DNA from: Rosa chinensis
Lineage: Eukaryota > Streptophyta > Magnoliopsida > Rosales > Rosaceae
Length of the DNA stretch: 64,000 nucleotides
Assembly: GCF_002994745.2 (NCBI RefSeq)
Contig: NC_037094.1
Span: 65,316,989-65,380,988 of the forward strand
Direction of reading: 5' to 3'
A model generated the notes under the pieces. It saw only the letters and a list, made by a program, of their open reading frames with translations, had not been told where the DNA came from and made no database searches. A program made the translations under genes and the position numbers. Of the stretch, positions 52,580 through 63,962 are shown piece after piece; within the stretch, counting starts at the first letter, position 1; every line of letters starts with the position of its first letter.

Positions 52580-55440
52580 AGTTGGATCAGGTGGGTCTTC
52601 AAACGCCCAAACACTGGGGTAATACTTCTTCAGGAACCTGTCGTTGATGGGGTTGCGGTGGAGGTCGCCATCTAGATCTTTGAGGTGAAAAGCCCAGGTT
52701 CCAGAATTCGGTGAATAACAAAAGGTCCTTCCCAGCGAGGAGTCCATTTACCGCTGCCAGTTAACTTTTCGCCAAATGGAAGGACTGCTTTCCAAACGAG
52801 CTCACCCTCCTTGTAACTACGACCACGCGTCCTCTTATTGTAAGCACGAGCGATACGCTGCTTTTCCATGACCAAGGTGTCCAAAGCCTCTAAGCGCTTC
52901 CCGCTAAGGTCTTCATGTTCTTGCCATATAGCCTGGACATAATCTTCACCAATCAAATTCTGTTGATTTTGGACGCGCAGAGATTGAACATTGAACTCCA
53001 AAGGGAGAACCGCATCGTGGCCAAACATTAATGCATAAGGGGTGGTAGCAGTAGGGTTCCGCTTAGAAGTACGATAAGCCCATCACGTCTCATACAATGT
53101 GTCGTGCCACTGGCAAGGGTTCTCCACAAGCAGCTTTTTCAATAGAGTAATGATGATCTTGTTACTGGCCTCCACTTGACCATTGGATTGAGCGTAATAA
53201 GGCGTGCTATGGATAAACTGGATGCTATAATCATTGACAAGCTTCTCGACATCACCACCCATGAACACTACCCCCCTGTCAGACACCAAAAGCTCTGGAA
53301 TGTCAAACCTGCAAATAATATTGCGAAAGATGAATTGGCGAATGGTGGCCCCGGAGGCCTCCTTCAAAGGCTCAGCTTCCACCCACTTAGTGGAGAAATC
53401 GGTAGCGACGATGATGAACTTGTGCTGGAGAGAAGAATGTGGGTGAATCATGCCGATCAAGTCCAAAGCCCAACCTCGCGCAAGCCAAGGTTTAATGATG
53501 GGCTACATAGGAATATTAGGAATGTATTGGACTGGTCCAAGTGCCTGGCAATCTTGGCATCCCTTCGCGAATGCGATACAATCCTTCAAAATGATGGGCC
53601 AATAATAGCCATGTCTCCGGATAAGCCAGCGCATCTTTGGACCCCCTTGATGGGCTCCACACACGCCTTCATGCGCTTTTCGCATTAATCGTTTCGCTTC
53701 GCGGCCATAGACACATCTGAAATCAATGCCATCTTCACTGCGTCGACATAGCTCGTCGCCTCTGAGGAAATAATTCAAGGCTAGAAAACGGATCTTCCTG
53801 TCGCCAGTGGGATCTGGTTGCTTGAGGTAATCTATCAAAGGGATGCGCCAATCTACGTCAATAGGCTCTAGGACAGCGACGACTGGATCGTCAGGAGGGT
53901 CAGGTCGTACAAGCCACGAAGGCAGCGTGTGTCGCTCAACCTTCAAAATGCGCTCACGAACCCCATATTTCAGTGTAATGCCTGTAGCCAGTTGGGCGAG
54001 TTCATTGGCCTCGAAATTGCGCTCGCAAGGAATGTACTCCAAACCCACGTCATCAAATTGGTCCAAGAGTTCAACAGCGTGATTCAAATATGGCACGAGC
54101 AAGCAGCTTACGCACCTGTACTTCTCTTGAAGTTGGTTGATCACGAGCAAAAGTCACCGCGTACTGGGACGTCTCTCACTCCTAGCTCCAGTAGTACCTA
54201 GAGACCGATAATGAGGGCCTCGTACTCTACTTGGTTATTGGTGCACTTAAACACCAACTGGAAAGAATATGAAAAACGATCGCCTACTGGGTTTTCCAGA
54301 ACCACCCCTGCCCCTGCTAGTGTTTCTGTTCTTGAGCCATCAAAAAACAATACCCAGGGTTTAAGGGAAACTATAGCCGGATACCATACAGCATATTCTG
54401 GAATGCACGCCAAATCTGGTAGAGTTGTGGTGGCGGTCGCTATCTCTAACTCTTTCACTGTAGGGACATCCAATATAGGGTGATGTGCTAAGAAGTCTGC
54501 AATGGCATGTCCATTTACTACTTTCTGTGGAACGTATTGTAGCGAGAATTTGGATAAGGCCAGCACCCACTTGCCAATGCGACTTCTCAGAATAGGTCGC
54601 GACAACATATATTTAACCAGGTCAGTTTGAGCAATGATGCAAGTAGTAAAGGATAACATGTAGTGCCGTAACTTGCATGCTGAGAAATATAGTGTAAGAC
54701 ACAGCTTCTCCATTGGGGTATACCTTGTTTCACAATCTGTAAGTGTCCTACTGAGGTAAAAGATAGCATGTTCAATGCCTTCCTCGTCATCTTAAGCGAG
54801 TAGGCTGCCAATGGAAGCCTCAACTGCTGCAATATACAGTTTTAATGGACATCCAGCCCTAGGTGGAACAAGTACTGGCAGGCTCGCCAAATAGGCTTTA
54901 ATTTTGTCAAAAGCCTCTTGATGTTTAGGTTCCCATACAAACTCGTTCTGTCCCTGCAACCTCAGCAGTGGGGAAAATGGCTGGATTTTACCTGCAGAGT
55001 TAGAGATGAAACGTCTCAGAAAATTGATCTTACCCAGCAATCGTTGTAGCTCCTTCTTTGTTCGCGGGGGAAACGCATTGATAACTGCGCTTGCCTTATC
55101 CTCAGGGACCTCAATTCCTCTCTGGTGGACTATAAATCCTAGAAAGTCGCCTGCTTGAACTCCGAAAATGCATTTGGCAGGATTCATCTTGAGCTTATAT
55201 TGCCGCATGCGCTCGAAGACCTTTCTAAGATCTACTATATGGTCTCCTCTCTTCTTAGACTTCATGACCACGTCGTCAATGTAAACCTCTAAAATCTTCC
55301 CAATGATGTCATGGAAGATCAGGTCTTGTGTCTTTTTTCCTCCGCGACCTGAATTTGGTGATACCCTTCAGTTCCGTCCATGAAGGACAACAGTTGATGT
55401 CCCGCTACTGCGTCTACCAACATATCCGCGACCGGCATGG
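52580..55440 (-). pseudogene. pol: Tat-C pol (RT, RNase H, archaeal-type RNase H, integrase), broken
   Basis: Minus strand from 55440. The RT tail has GHQLLSFMDGTEGYHQ-like reading, YIDD (EVYIDDVVMKSK, about 55280) and LGFIVHQRGIEV. The gypsy RNase H is eroded (54792-54590). The second RNase H is FFDGSRTETLAGAGVVLENP (54350) with NQVEYEALIIGL. The integrase zinc module (HEGVCGAHQGG ... CQDCQ) lies near 53670-53560, and the core has VATDFSTKWVEAEPL, LVSDRGVVFMGG and NGQVEASNKI (53430-53170). The C-terminal end RWEGPFVIHRILEPG runs on in a shifted frame to LNPINDRFLKKYYPS-like reading (about 52600). At least five frameshifts or stops. Upstream RT is cut by Tat-B. Confidence 0.88.
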
Positions 55441-55476
55441 GGTAGACGTCTTTAGGCGTAGCAACATTAAGGTCTC

Positions 55477-55992
55477 TGTTGATATCTGAAAGTCCAGCGG
55501 TAGCTGGACCCTAGCTAACGTTGATCCGGTGGGCGGATCGGTATTTGTGTTGCTCTCAAAGCTCCCGTCACCTGTCAAGTGAAATACAACGGACGTCAGA
55601 GGGAGACCGCGCCGGGCGGTCTTCTGCTCTCCGATGCCTAAGTTAGTCAATGTACTTGTGTTGACAGAGTAACAGTAGATGAGTATTGAATACGTAATTA
55701 ATGAGGAGAGAGGAGAGAACCTTTTATAGGTGAGGAAGAGGTTGATCTTCTCTTTGTTTTCGATGTGGGACTGATATGCTTCAGTTCCCAGTTTCAGAAG
55801 CCTCTGATGCCATCTTGGCGTGGCGAGTGGCGGCGCGTCGACGGTGATCTGGAGATGGTCCGACGCTGAGGCTGTAGCCTGCCTGGCGGTGTGTCTGCGT
55901 GTCATTCCTTTAGTTGGAATTAGTACCTTCGGCGGTACAATGGGCGTGGCCCATTATAGCTAATTATGTTTGCAAATGTACATGTATGTACA
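55477..55992 (-). repeat. Tat-B 3' LTR (516 bp)
   Basis: Plus edges TGTTGATATCTG and ATGTATGTACA. It holds the minus-strand TATA box (plus CCTTTTATAGG near 55720) and stem AGACCGC/GCGGTCT at 55604-55610 / 55616-55622. It is followed by the PPT at 55993-56010. Confidence 0.9.
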
Positions 55993-56574
55993 ACTCCCCC
56001 AAGTCCCCAGTCAAGGAGGGCAATCTTGGTTGGGGAGTTGTTCGGCGGTTTGAAGCGTTTTCCTCCGCTAGACTTGCAAGAGCATAATTAGCGTCAGTGC
56101 GTTGTCAACCGTTGGTTTTACTGAGCAAACGCTTTATACCCTTTCGGGTGGGCCCCTGCTGGGCCCCCCAGGGAGTCCCCCACTCCCCGGCGAAGATAGA
56201 CCTCCGGATGGTCAGTAAGTTGTTTGTTGAGGGGGAGCTGCACGGAGCAGAGGGTGTTGGGTAGCGAGCCCAACGTTTAGCACCCAGATGACGGGGGTCA
56301 ACGTGCCTGATCAGGGCCGTCGTAGACTGTTGACTAGTCCCCGTGTCCCGTAGGGACGGTCTGACGGTAACGCCGCGTGGCGGTCGTTGTCAGAGAGGCG
56401 TGGCCTTGGGATACGCATTTTGGCAGATATCCCCCCGCTGAATGTAGTAGGAAGCAGTGTCCTGCTGACGTGCCTGGCGGTATTTTGTTTGAACGACACT
56501 GCGTCTAAACAAAGCACGCAGTTTGCAAGCTGACAGTGGGTTCCGCCAGAGGTGTACAGCAGAAGATACCCAGC

Positions 56575-56880
56575 TTGCAGGACGGTAAAGGGAGAAATTC
56601 CGCTGGCAGGGTTTCGCACATCGGAGACTTCGCGTCTTGGAAGATAGCCAGTGAGAAGTTCCGCTGGCGGGGTTTCGCTCAGCGGAGACTTCATCACTCG
56701 GAAGATGACTAGTGAGAAGTTCCGCTGGCGGGGTTTCGCTCAGCGGAGACTTCATCACTCGGAAGATGACCAGTGAGAAGTTCCGCTGGCGGGGTTTCGC
56801 TCAGCGGAGACTTCATCACTTGGAAGATAACCAGTAAGAAGTTCTGCTGGCGGGGTTTCGCTCAGCGGAGACTTCAGACG
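56575..56880. repeat. 61-bp tandem array in Tat-B
   Basis: About five units with AGTGAGAAGTTCCGCTGGCG and GTTTCGCTCAGCGGAGACTT; AAGAT recurs at 56641, 56702, 56763 and 56824. The middle units are nearly identical, the outer ones diverged, suggesting recent expansion from the centre. Confidence 0.92.
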
Positions 56881-57117
56881 GTACTGTGAAGTCGTCCCCG
56901 TGGTGGTTAACACGCGTCGAACCCATAGAGGGTTAGCGTGCGTAGGCTTGTCTCCTAAGCCTGTCCGTCTTCTTGCATTTAATGACAGTAAATGTGGGTT
57001 TCGTAACCGAGGTGACGCCTCGGGTACTCCGGAGAGTGAGTAGAGGGTTACGACACGTGTACGGCTGGTATGTGATGTTGTTATGGAGCGGACGGCTTAG
57101 GACGCGTTGATGTTGAC

Positions 57118-57125
57118 ATAAAAGG
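57118..57125 (+). promoter_or_regulatory. TATA box of the Tat-B antisense gene
   Basis: ATAAAAGG in TGATGTTGACATAAAAGGGG, matching 16043 in Tat-A in sequence and position. Confidence 0.6.
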
Positions 57126-57443
57126 GGGGGAACCTTGAGAGATTTCATCACTCTGAAAATTTGAAAACCTAGTCATCGTCTTCCAGCTCCGTTTGTTCGA
57201 GACCGAAGAAAGAGTTTGCCGAAGCTTGGGGATACCGTTCCCGGAGAGACGACGATCGCAGCCCCCTAAGATTACCATGCACCACCGTGTCGTAGACTTC
57301 ATCACCGAGGTTGGTACCTGGATTCCTCCTCTTTTACTTTTGTTTCAGTGGGTTTGCTATTTTCTGGGTCTTGTTTTTGTCTTTTTTGGAATGATTGCTG
57401 GTTTTGTTGGGCATGTTCTGAGGTGTAAAATGAGATTTTTTTT

Positions 57444-57469
57444 GGGGGGGGGGGGGGGGGGGGGGGGGG
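57444..57469 (+). repeat. Poly-G tract (26 G) in the leader intron of the Tat-B antisense gene
   Basis: An unbroken run of G preceded by eight T, inside the presumed 5' leader intron (about 57318-57642). It is absent at the matching place in Tat-A. It may include assembly error, as homopolymers are hard to sequence. Confidence 0.85.
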
Positions 57470-57650
57470 TTGAATTGCGGTTGGCAAAGCGTTAGTGCTT
57501 AGGGATTTAGATGGCCGAATCTGGGTTGAGTGCGTTTGTTCGTATTTTGGCATTTTCTGGGTTTTCGTTCTTGATGTCCTTGGCTATAACTGATGTGAGA
57601 ATAGGCTAGATCTGTGTTTGTGCTAACTGATGTGGGTTTTAGGGTTTGGG

Positions 57651-60251
57651 ATGGCTAAAGTCATAGAGATTTCGAGTAGTGAGGATTCCGGGTCTGACGT
57701 GTCGTTCAGCGCGGCGGATAGGATTTTTATTGATTCGTTGCGTCCGTCTGCCCATGCAGGAACCTCACTGCCAGAACCGCTAGAAGTTGAGCCACTCCAG
57801 ACTATCCCCTGGGAAGTAGCTATGGGTCGTGGTTCGCGTCCAGAAAGCTCAACGGCGGGTGCAAAATGCTGAGTCAGCGTGGTTCCTCTCGAATGGCACC
57901 GCCGTCGACGAGGTAGGAGGGCGGATGGACGCCGCAGGTGTAAACCGAATGAAGCAGACGTTTCGGTTGCCAGGCTCCGTGAAGCTGCGCCCGCCGACAG
58001 CGAATGAGAAGGCCTCGATTCTCCCGGCGGGACTTGCTGCCGTTCACGAGGCGATATTCCGCCAAGGAGTGACATTCCCGCTAGTGCCAAATCTCCAAAT
58101 CCTAGTGTGCGAATTTGGCCTTACCCTTGGTCAGATTTGCCCCAACATGTGGCGGTTGATGTTGGCCATGAACTCACTCTGGCGGTTGTCCGGGTGCGAG
58201 GGGCCTACTGTGGCGGAAGTGCTTCACTTCTACGAGCTGGTGTACGTGAAGCGCCGAGGTTGCAAGGGGCAAGTGAACTTGAGCCGCCGGCAGGGAGCGC
58301 CCAAGCTGATCGAGAATCTAAGGGACTCAATGTCCTACTGGCGGGGGACCTTCTGCGTCGCCACAGAGGGTTGGGAGTATCACGCCAGGTCGAACGAGGA
58401 AGGGCCGACATTTAGGATTAAGTCAGAGTTCCAACCCATTCGAGGTTGGTAACCGGTTTCCGCTGAACGTAGTTGGCGGGTTTACGTATTTGCACTTGTA
58501 TTGTCACTAACGATTACCGTTTTTGTGCAGCGGGACTGCGGTACACGCTAACGCGCGAAGAAGAGTGCCGCATAGCGAGGATCAGAGGTTGCTGGCGGAA
58601 CCGCAACTTGCTAGATTTCTGACTTCTGACCGGTTGGGAGTTGCTGGTCGACCAGCGGCTAATGCGTTCCATTGGTGAGAAATCTCCGCCAGACCGTTTT
58701 CTCCCCTTTTTTTGTAAGTGTGATCTGGACTGAAAAAAAATTTTTTTTTTTTTTTTTTTTTAGAAACTCCGCCGGGTAATAAATCAAGTCGCGACGCTTT
58801 CGAAAAGGCCATGGACCGCGCGGAGATAGACGACTTTCTGGAGGCCATGTACGCCGAGGGGCTGGCGGCTCAGCAGAAGCTGGTAAACCCCGAGACACTG
58901 GCACTGAGTCATCCGAGGTTCCTGTGGTGCTGCCTAAGCCCCATCACTCCCATCTTGGTGAGGATGGTCTGCCGGTAGTGCAGATGGGGACTCAAACGGC
59001 TGGCGGGGAGAGGGGAAGCGTTGCGGCTGGGCAACAGAAGGAGCGGATGCCTGCTCAGAGGCGTGGCCCTCAAAAGGGGAAGGTGGTGCAACCGGCGGAG
59101 CCGCCAGTGAGGGTGACGAGGACCGCCGCCGGGAACCAAAGGGCGCTGGAGAGAAAACGCCGGCAGGTTGATTCTCCTGACGAGGAAGAGGAAGAGGAGG
59201 TTGAGGTAATCGGGGCCCGTCGACAGAAGAAGGCTCGCCAGCTCCTTCGAAAACTGTTGCCGTGGAGGGAGAGGCGCCCGCCATTAGTGATCTGGACTCG
59301 TTTGCCAAGTACGCCGCGTTCATGACAGATGGTGAGCGGGAGTTCCTCTTCCATCTATGCGAACGGCTAGGGTTCGGCGGCCTAGCGGGCATCTCGCGCC
59401 CCACGGCAATTGACCAATCGCCCTTCAGCTCGGCGTTTGGGCAAATATCGGCGGGACTGCACGACATGTTCGTGGCGGCGTCGAAGCGGCCCCTGATTGA
59501 GGGGGAGCTCAGGGATGAAATCCAAGGTCTCCAGGGGGAGTTGGCGGAGGCGAAGGAGAAGCTGGCGGAGGCGGAGCGGGGGTTTGCCAAGGCGGAATGT
59601 GACTATGCCGACGTCCGCGGTAAGCTCAACGTAGCCAATGAGCGGGACTTGGAGAGGAATGAATATGTCTCCAAGTTGGAGCAAGACATCGTCCTGCTGC
59701 AGGAGCGGATAGCCGCCAAGGATAAAAAACTCATTATTGTGCAGCGGGAGTCCGCCGACAGAATGGCTGAAGTGAAGCGGCTGGGGGGTGAGGTTAACCG
59801 GCTGAGGGCTGAAGGGAGTACCGCTGCGGCCGCCGCCGTTGAGGCGTTCAAGCAATCGGCGGAGTTTAAGAAGGCAATGACCGAGTCGGTGAAGGCTGGG
59901 GCCCGAGCAAATATAGAGATGCTGAAGCGGAAGGGCTCCATTGACTTCGCCAAAGCGTCACAGCCCGACGCGCCGCCGGCTGAGAGTATCCCGCTAGAGA
60001 CAGACTTGCCTGCCCCAGCCGGAGGTGCCTGCTCGGGCAGCGGAGAAAGTGGCGTTCATCCGGCGGAAGGGTCCCAGCAGACTCCCCACCCCACCCCGTC
60101 GGAGGTGTCACGTGCCGGATTCCTGGAGGCACACACCCGGGCGGATGGTACAATGGAGACCCCCAGTCCGACTGCGCGAGGGTCCGATCAAGCGAGTCGA
60201 TCGATCGTGCCGCCGCCCGTCGAAGCAGAAAATGTCGAAGGCAACCCCTGA
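57651..60251 (+). pseudogene. Antisense spliced gene of Tat-B (putative gypsy-type transposon protein family)
   Basis: Starts at 57651 (MAKVIEISSSEDSGSDVS). Near 57855 a deletion relative to Tat-A shifts the frame. The PF04195-like domain (57900-58444) is then open, including MWRLMLAMNSLWRLSGCEG and VAEVLHFYELVYVKR. Intron 58445-58530 (ends GT/AG). Exon 58531-58674 reads GLRYTLTREEECRIARIRGC, with one stop (near 58620). Intron 58675-58763 ends in T21-AG. The last exon (58764-60251) holds IETPPGN, an acidic tract (DEEEEEEVEV), a frameshift near 59240, the DGEREFLFHLCERLGFGGL block, a long coiled coil (59490-59930) and a Pro/Ser-rich tail ending at 60251. AATAAA follows near 60350. Intron positions and phases match Tat-A. 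Confidence 0.82.
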
Positions 60252-60680
60252 AGCCGGCCGAGGCCGCTGGAGACTTTCCTAGTTTTTTTTCTTTTTGTTT
60301 TGTTTTGTGGCCGCTGAGTCACGACAGCTTGTAAAGAATATTGGAAGTGAAATAAATTTCTGAATTGATTTGCCATGATGTGTTTGCAAGTGCTAGTGTT
60401 TTGAGTTATATATATTTCTTCTGTCGATCAATGAAACATTAAAGGAATTAAGATTGGTCCAAGTGCACCACGTAGCGGACGAAGTCCGCCGACGATTGCT
60501 GGCGTTGCCAGTTGCCCTCAGTGCTAGACTTGGTAACAATGGTTTGAATAATTCCTCGTTTCATTGATAGCTGACGGATCAGTGTACAAAAGTGGGGTAG
60601 TACCCGTTGGGTAGCTTCCCTTAGCTAAATATTTGAACAAAAATTTAGCTAAGTCAAGATGCTCTTGGGTAGCAGTTTGA
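60252..60680. other. Convergent spacer between Tat-B antisense gene and integrase
   Basis: T-rich 3' flank with AATAAA at about 60350, then a block (60430-60670) conserved with Tat-A 19370-19615. No ORF. Confidence 0.55.
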
Positions 60681-62164
60681 CTATTTGTAGTAATACCGAA
60701 GGTGTTCAGTATTCCAAGGGTGGGTCGATGTGACGCCGTCCTTGTCCATTAAGTAGAAGGTGCCTGGGCTAACGACTTCCACAATTTTGTACGGGCCTTC
60801 CCATGTTGGTCGGAGTTTTGTTGGTGGCGGGATGACTTCCTTCATGACCGAGTCCCCTAATTGGAGGTTTCGGGCCTTGACCCTAGCGTTGTAGAAACGC
60901 GATACCCGTTGTTTGTTTTGTAAATTGTGTAAATGGGCCTTGTGTCTTTTTTCCTCTAGGAGGTCCCTGTCCAAGTTGACGCCGTTGCTGTTGGTCTCGG
61001 GGCAGTAGCCGTTGACCCTAGCGGTAGGCTGAGTTACCTCAATAGGAAGGACAGCTTCTGTGCCGAACATCATACAAAAAGGAGTTTCGCCGGTGGCGGT
61101 AGTTGGAGTTGTCCGGATGGCCCATAGGACCTCTGGAAGTTTTTCCGCCCACAAACCCTTGGCGCCGTCGAGCTTCTTTTTTAGCAGCTTCTTGATTATC
61201 TTGTTTGCTGCTTCGACCTGGCCGTTGGTTTGGGGATGGGCGACAGATGCAAAACTTAACTTGGTGCCCAGGTTGGCGGCAAATGAGATGAGTTCCTTAT
61301 TGTTGAACTGTGTGCCGTTGTCTGTAATGATTGTATGTGGGACGCCATAGCGGCAGTAGATATTCTTCCAAAGGAAGCGAATTACCTTTGCGGTAGTTAT
61401 TGTTGTCAGTGGCTCCGCTTCTACCCACTTACTGTTGTAGTCGATGGCGACAATGATGTACTTGAACTGGCCCTTGGCAGTTTGGAACTTTCCCATCAAA
61501 TCAAGGCCCCACGTGGAATGAATCCATAGGCCGATGATGACTGATAGTGGTTCCGCCGGCGCGTGTGGGAGATCTGCAAACTGTTGGCATTTGTGGCAAG
61601 ACCTCGAAATCCGCCGGGCGTCATCACCAAGCGTGGGCCAGAACTAACCTTGTCGCATTGTGCGGTTAGCCAAGGATCTGGCGCCCGAGTGGTTTCCGCA
61701 TTCCCCGCCATGGATTTCTGCTAGGATGACCTTTCCCTCCTCTGGGGTTAGACAGCGGAGGTTGGGATGGGTGAATCCCTGGCGGTAAAGCTTGCCGTCC
61801 TGGATGTTGTAGCGGGTTGCCCTGCGCTTGAGCTGTCTTGCGTGGACTTTATCTTCTGGCAGTGTGCCGCTGCGCTTGTATGCAATGATTTCGTCCATCC
61901 AGCTGGGATTGACCTGAATGTTGAAAATCTCTGCCAGGGTCTTTGTGATACTTGGCTTGTCAAGGTATTCCACCCTTGTGTCCGCTGGACTCTGATGTGG
62001 TTGGGCGGTTACCAGTCTCGCCAGTCAATCAGCTTTAGCGTTCTTTTCCCTGGGATTTGTGTGATGGAGTGAAATTTGAACTTTTTTAGCAAGGTTTTGA
62101 CGTACCCCAAATATGCCGCTAACTGCTGGTCCTTGGCCTGGAAGCTGTCGTTGACCTGGTTAAC
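60681..62164 (-). pseudogene. pol: Tat-B pol 3' half (archaeal-type RNase H end, integrase)
   Basis: The integrase frame 61499-60681 is the same length as in Tat-A (272 residues) with D20 (VAIDYNSKW), D60 (ITDNGTQF) and E96 (NGQVEAANK) all present. Unlike Tat-A the Trp of IHSTWGLDL is retained, but a TAC-to-TAG stop (Tyr in RQGYFWP) near 61645 and a frameshift near 62025 break the polyprotein. The zinc module (HGGECGNHSG) lies at 61690-61720. Upstream, RNase H reading runs to the LTR-F junction at 62164, after the equivalent of Tat-A 21095. Confidence 0.9.
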
Positions 62165-62984
62165 TGTAACGTCCCGAACCTAAATTCACCGGTTTACTAG
62201 TCATTGGGACGGTAAACGACCGTTACTTTCACTTTTACTTTCGGTTTAGTACTTTTAATGGCCCTAAAAGTTGACTTTTTGTTCGGGTCAAAATTTGAGG
62301 AAATGTTCTTCATGAAAGTTGTAGGGGACGTTAAACCGAGCGCGTGCATATGTGGTACGTAAAAATCGGACTTCGTATGCGAGAGTTATGGCCAAAAATG
62401 TGAAGTTACTGTTCATGGTAATTTTTGATAAAAATAGAAAGTTACCCCGGGTAGGTTTCCATTTCCGGAAACCCACCCTTCCTCTTTCTCTCTCCTCCCC
62501 CCCGAGCTCTCTCTTCTCCGGTTCGGCGACTTTTCTCCTCCCATCGATTTCCGGCGATTCCGGCCACCAACCGGCGTGCCACCGGTCACCAGAGGAGCGC
62601 CTCCTCCCTCCGAGCACCCTAGCAACCTTGGTGTTCCACGATTTGGCAGGAAAACCACGGATCGAAGCCAAAACCCCTCCGGCTGCAGTTTGGGACTTTT
62701 GCCGATTTCCGGCGATTCCGGCCACCTCCGGTCCCCATCTCGCCGTCGAAGGTTCGGTTTTCATCACTGATCATTTTCCCTATGGCCTTGTATCACGATT
62801 TGTTGTGTAGATGCCGAATCGACGAATTGAAATTCTAGGGTTCTTGAGGATTTCTGGGTTTTTGTTCATTGATCGATTTCGGCCGTTTTTAATGGTTATT
62901 TGGGAATGTTGTAGTTGAGAAGTTGAATCAGTGTGTTGAGTAGGTGCCGCTGTCAAATTTTGGTGTCCATTGGAGTTGGTGGCA

Positions 62985-63038
62985 GTGGGCGGCGCCGCCA
63001 CTGTGGGCGGCGCCGCCACTGTGGGCGGCTGTAACGGC
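62985..63038. repeat. 18-bp GC palindrome tandem repeat in LTR-F
   Basis: GTGGGCGGCGCCGCCACT at 62985-63002 and 63003-63020, then a partial third unit. Each contains the perfect palindrome GGCGGCGCCGCC. Confidence 0.9.
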
Positions 63039-63867
63039 GGCTAGGGTAGCTTTTTAATTTCAATTTCTAGCTAGTTAAATTCTATAATTATCATAGAGCT
63101 TGTATGTGAAGTTTGGTGAATTTTGGAGGAGTTTGGAATTGTTTGAGAATTTCCGAAATTTGGAGTTTTGTGATTTAATTGTGGGAAATCCGGCCGTTGG
63201 ATCTCCCTCGTTTTCGTTGTGGAATATATAAATTGAGGAATTGGTGTTGTGGAAGAGGTTTGGGGTGAATTTGAGAAGTAATGGAGATAGAGATTTTCGG
63301 ATTTCGTTTAAGTTCGTAATTATTTTATCGGATTGCCGTTTACGGAAATATAATTGTGTACAGGGCTATATCACGCGCTATGGCTAGATGAAGGAACTCG
63401 TTTGCGTGGTCGCCCAATAGTACTGTGAGTGGACCTTTGATTTTAATTGATGCATGCAAATTATATTCCGCAAGTTTTGAGTTTATCGATTTATCAATTT
63501 ATTTATCGAGCATTTTATTTTGGTTTTGATTATTGATTTATTTATTTGTTTGAACTTTTGAATTTAGATTCGTTATGCTCGATTTGAGGATTTTGTTTTA
63601 TGCGGATTCGGAAAATTTATACCATTGATTTTGTATTTATATTCAGCTCTTGGAGCTTTTTAAGAGATTTACGAAATAAGAATTCGAGGAAGCAAAACTT
63701 TGTACTTCTTTATACCCTACTTATATTGGAACTTGAGAGGATCTTGGCGTGCGGGGTCACGTCTTTATACACTTGGATTCTTATTTCGTGAGATATGTGG
63801 GGAAACTATACAGATTTATTGGCTTTCTACGATCTTCTTCCTCACCATACGCGGGTCATGTGAATAG

Positions 63868-63962
63868 GTCTCCTCCTCACTTACTTTGTGTTTGTGAGTG
63901 GCAGTGAGGTAGCTTTCTCCTCCTCACGTGGGTGGTAGTCGAGGTGATATTCTCCTCCTCAC
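63868..63962. repeat. Dispersed TCTCCTCCTCAC repeats in LTR-F
   Basis: TCTCCTCCTCAC recurs about every 45 bp (63870, 63916, 63951), interleaved with GTG-rich text; the array may continue past the window. Confidence 0.75.

Larger units (their letters stand above)
43460..55476 (-). mobile_element. Tat-C: Ty3/gypsy Tat-lineage element with antisense PMD gene, interrupted
   Basis: Minus-strand element: part of pol (55476-52580), an antisense PMD gene (44455-51163), PPT (44187-44203) and 3' LTR (to 44186). It has the second, archaeal-type RNase H (WVLFFDGSRTETLAGAG) of the Tat lineage but is clearly a different family from Tat-A/B/D by protein and LTR. LTR-E2 sits in its antisense gene, and Tat-B is inserted in RT at 55477, within the codons for the RDLNVATPKD segment. 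Its gag and 5' LTR would be beyond Tat-B, outside the window. Confidence 0.85.
55477..62164 (-). mobile_element. Tat-B: 3' part of a Tat-A-like element, cut by LTR-F
   Basis: Same family as Tat-A: 3' LTR (55477-55992), PPT, tandem array, antisense gene with the same exon pattern, convergent spacer and integrase/RNase H. It is inserted in Tat-C RT. Candidate TSD GTCTC lies at 55472-55476; the partner copy is outside the window. LTR-F interrupts it at 62165, after the codons for the archaeal RNase H segment. Confidence 0.9.
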
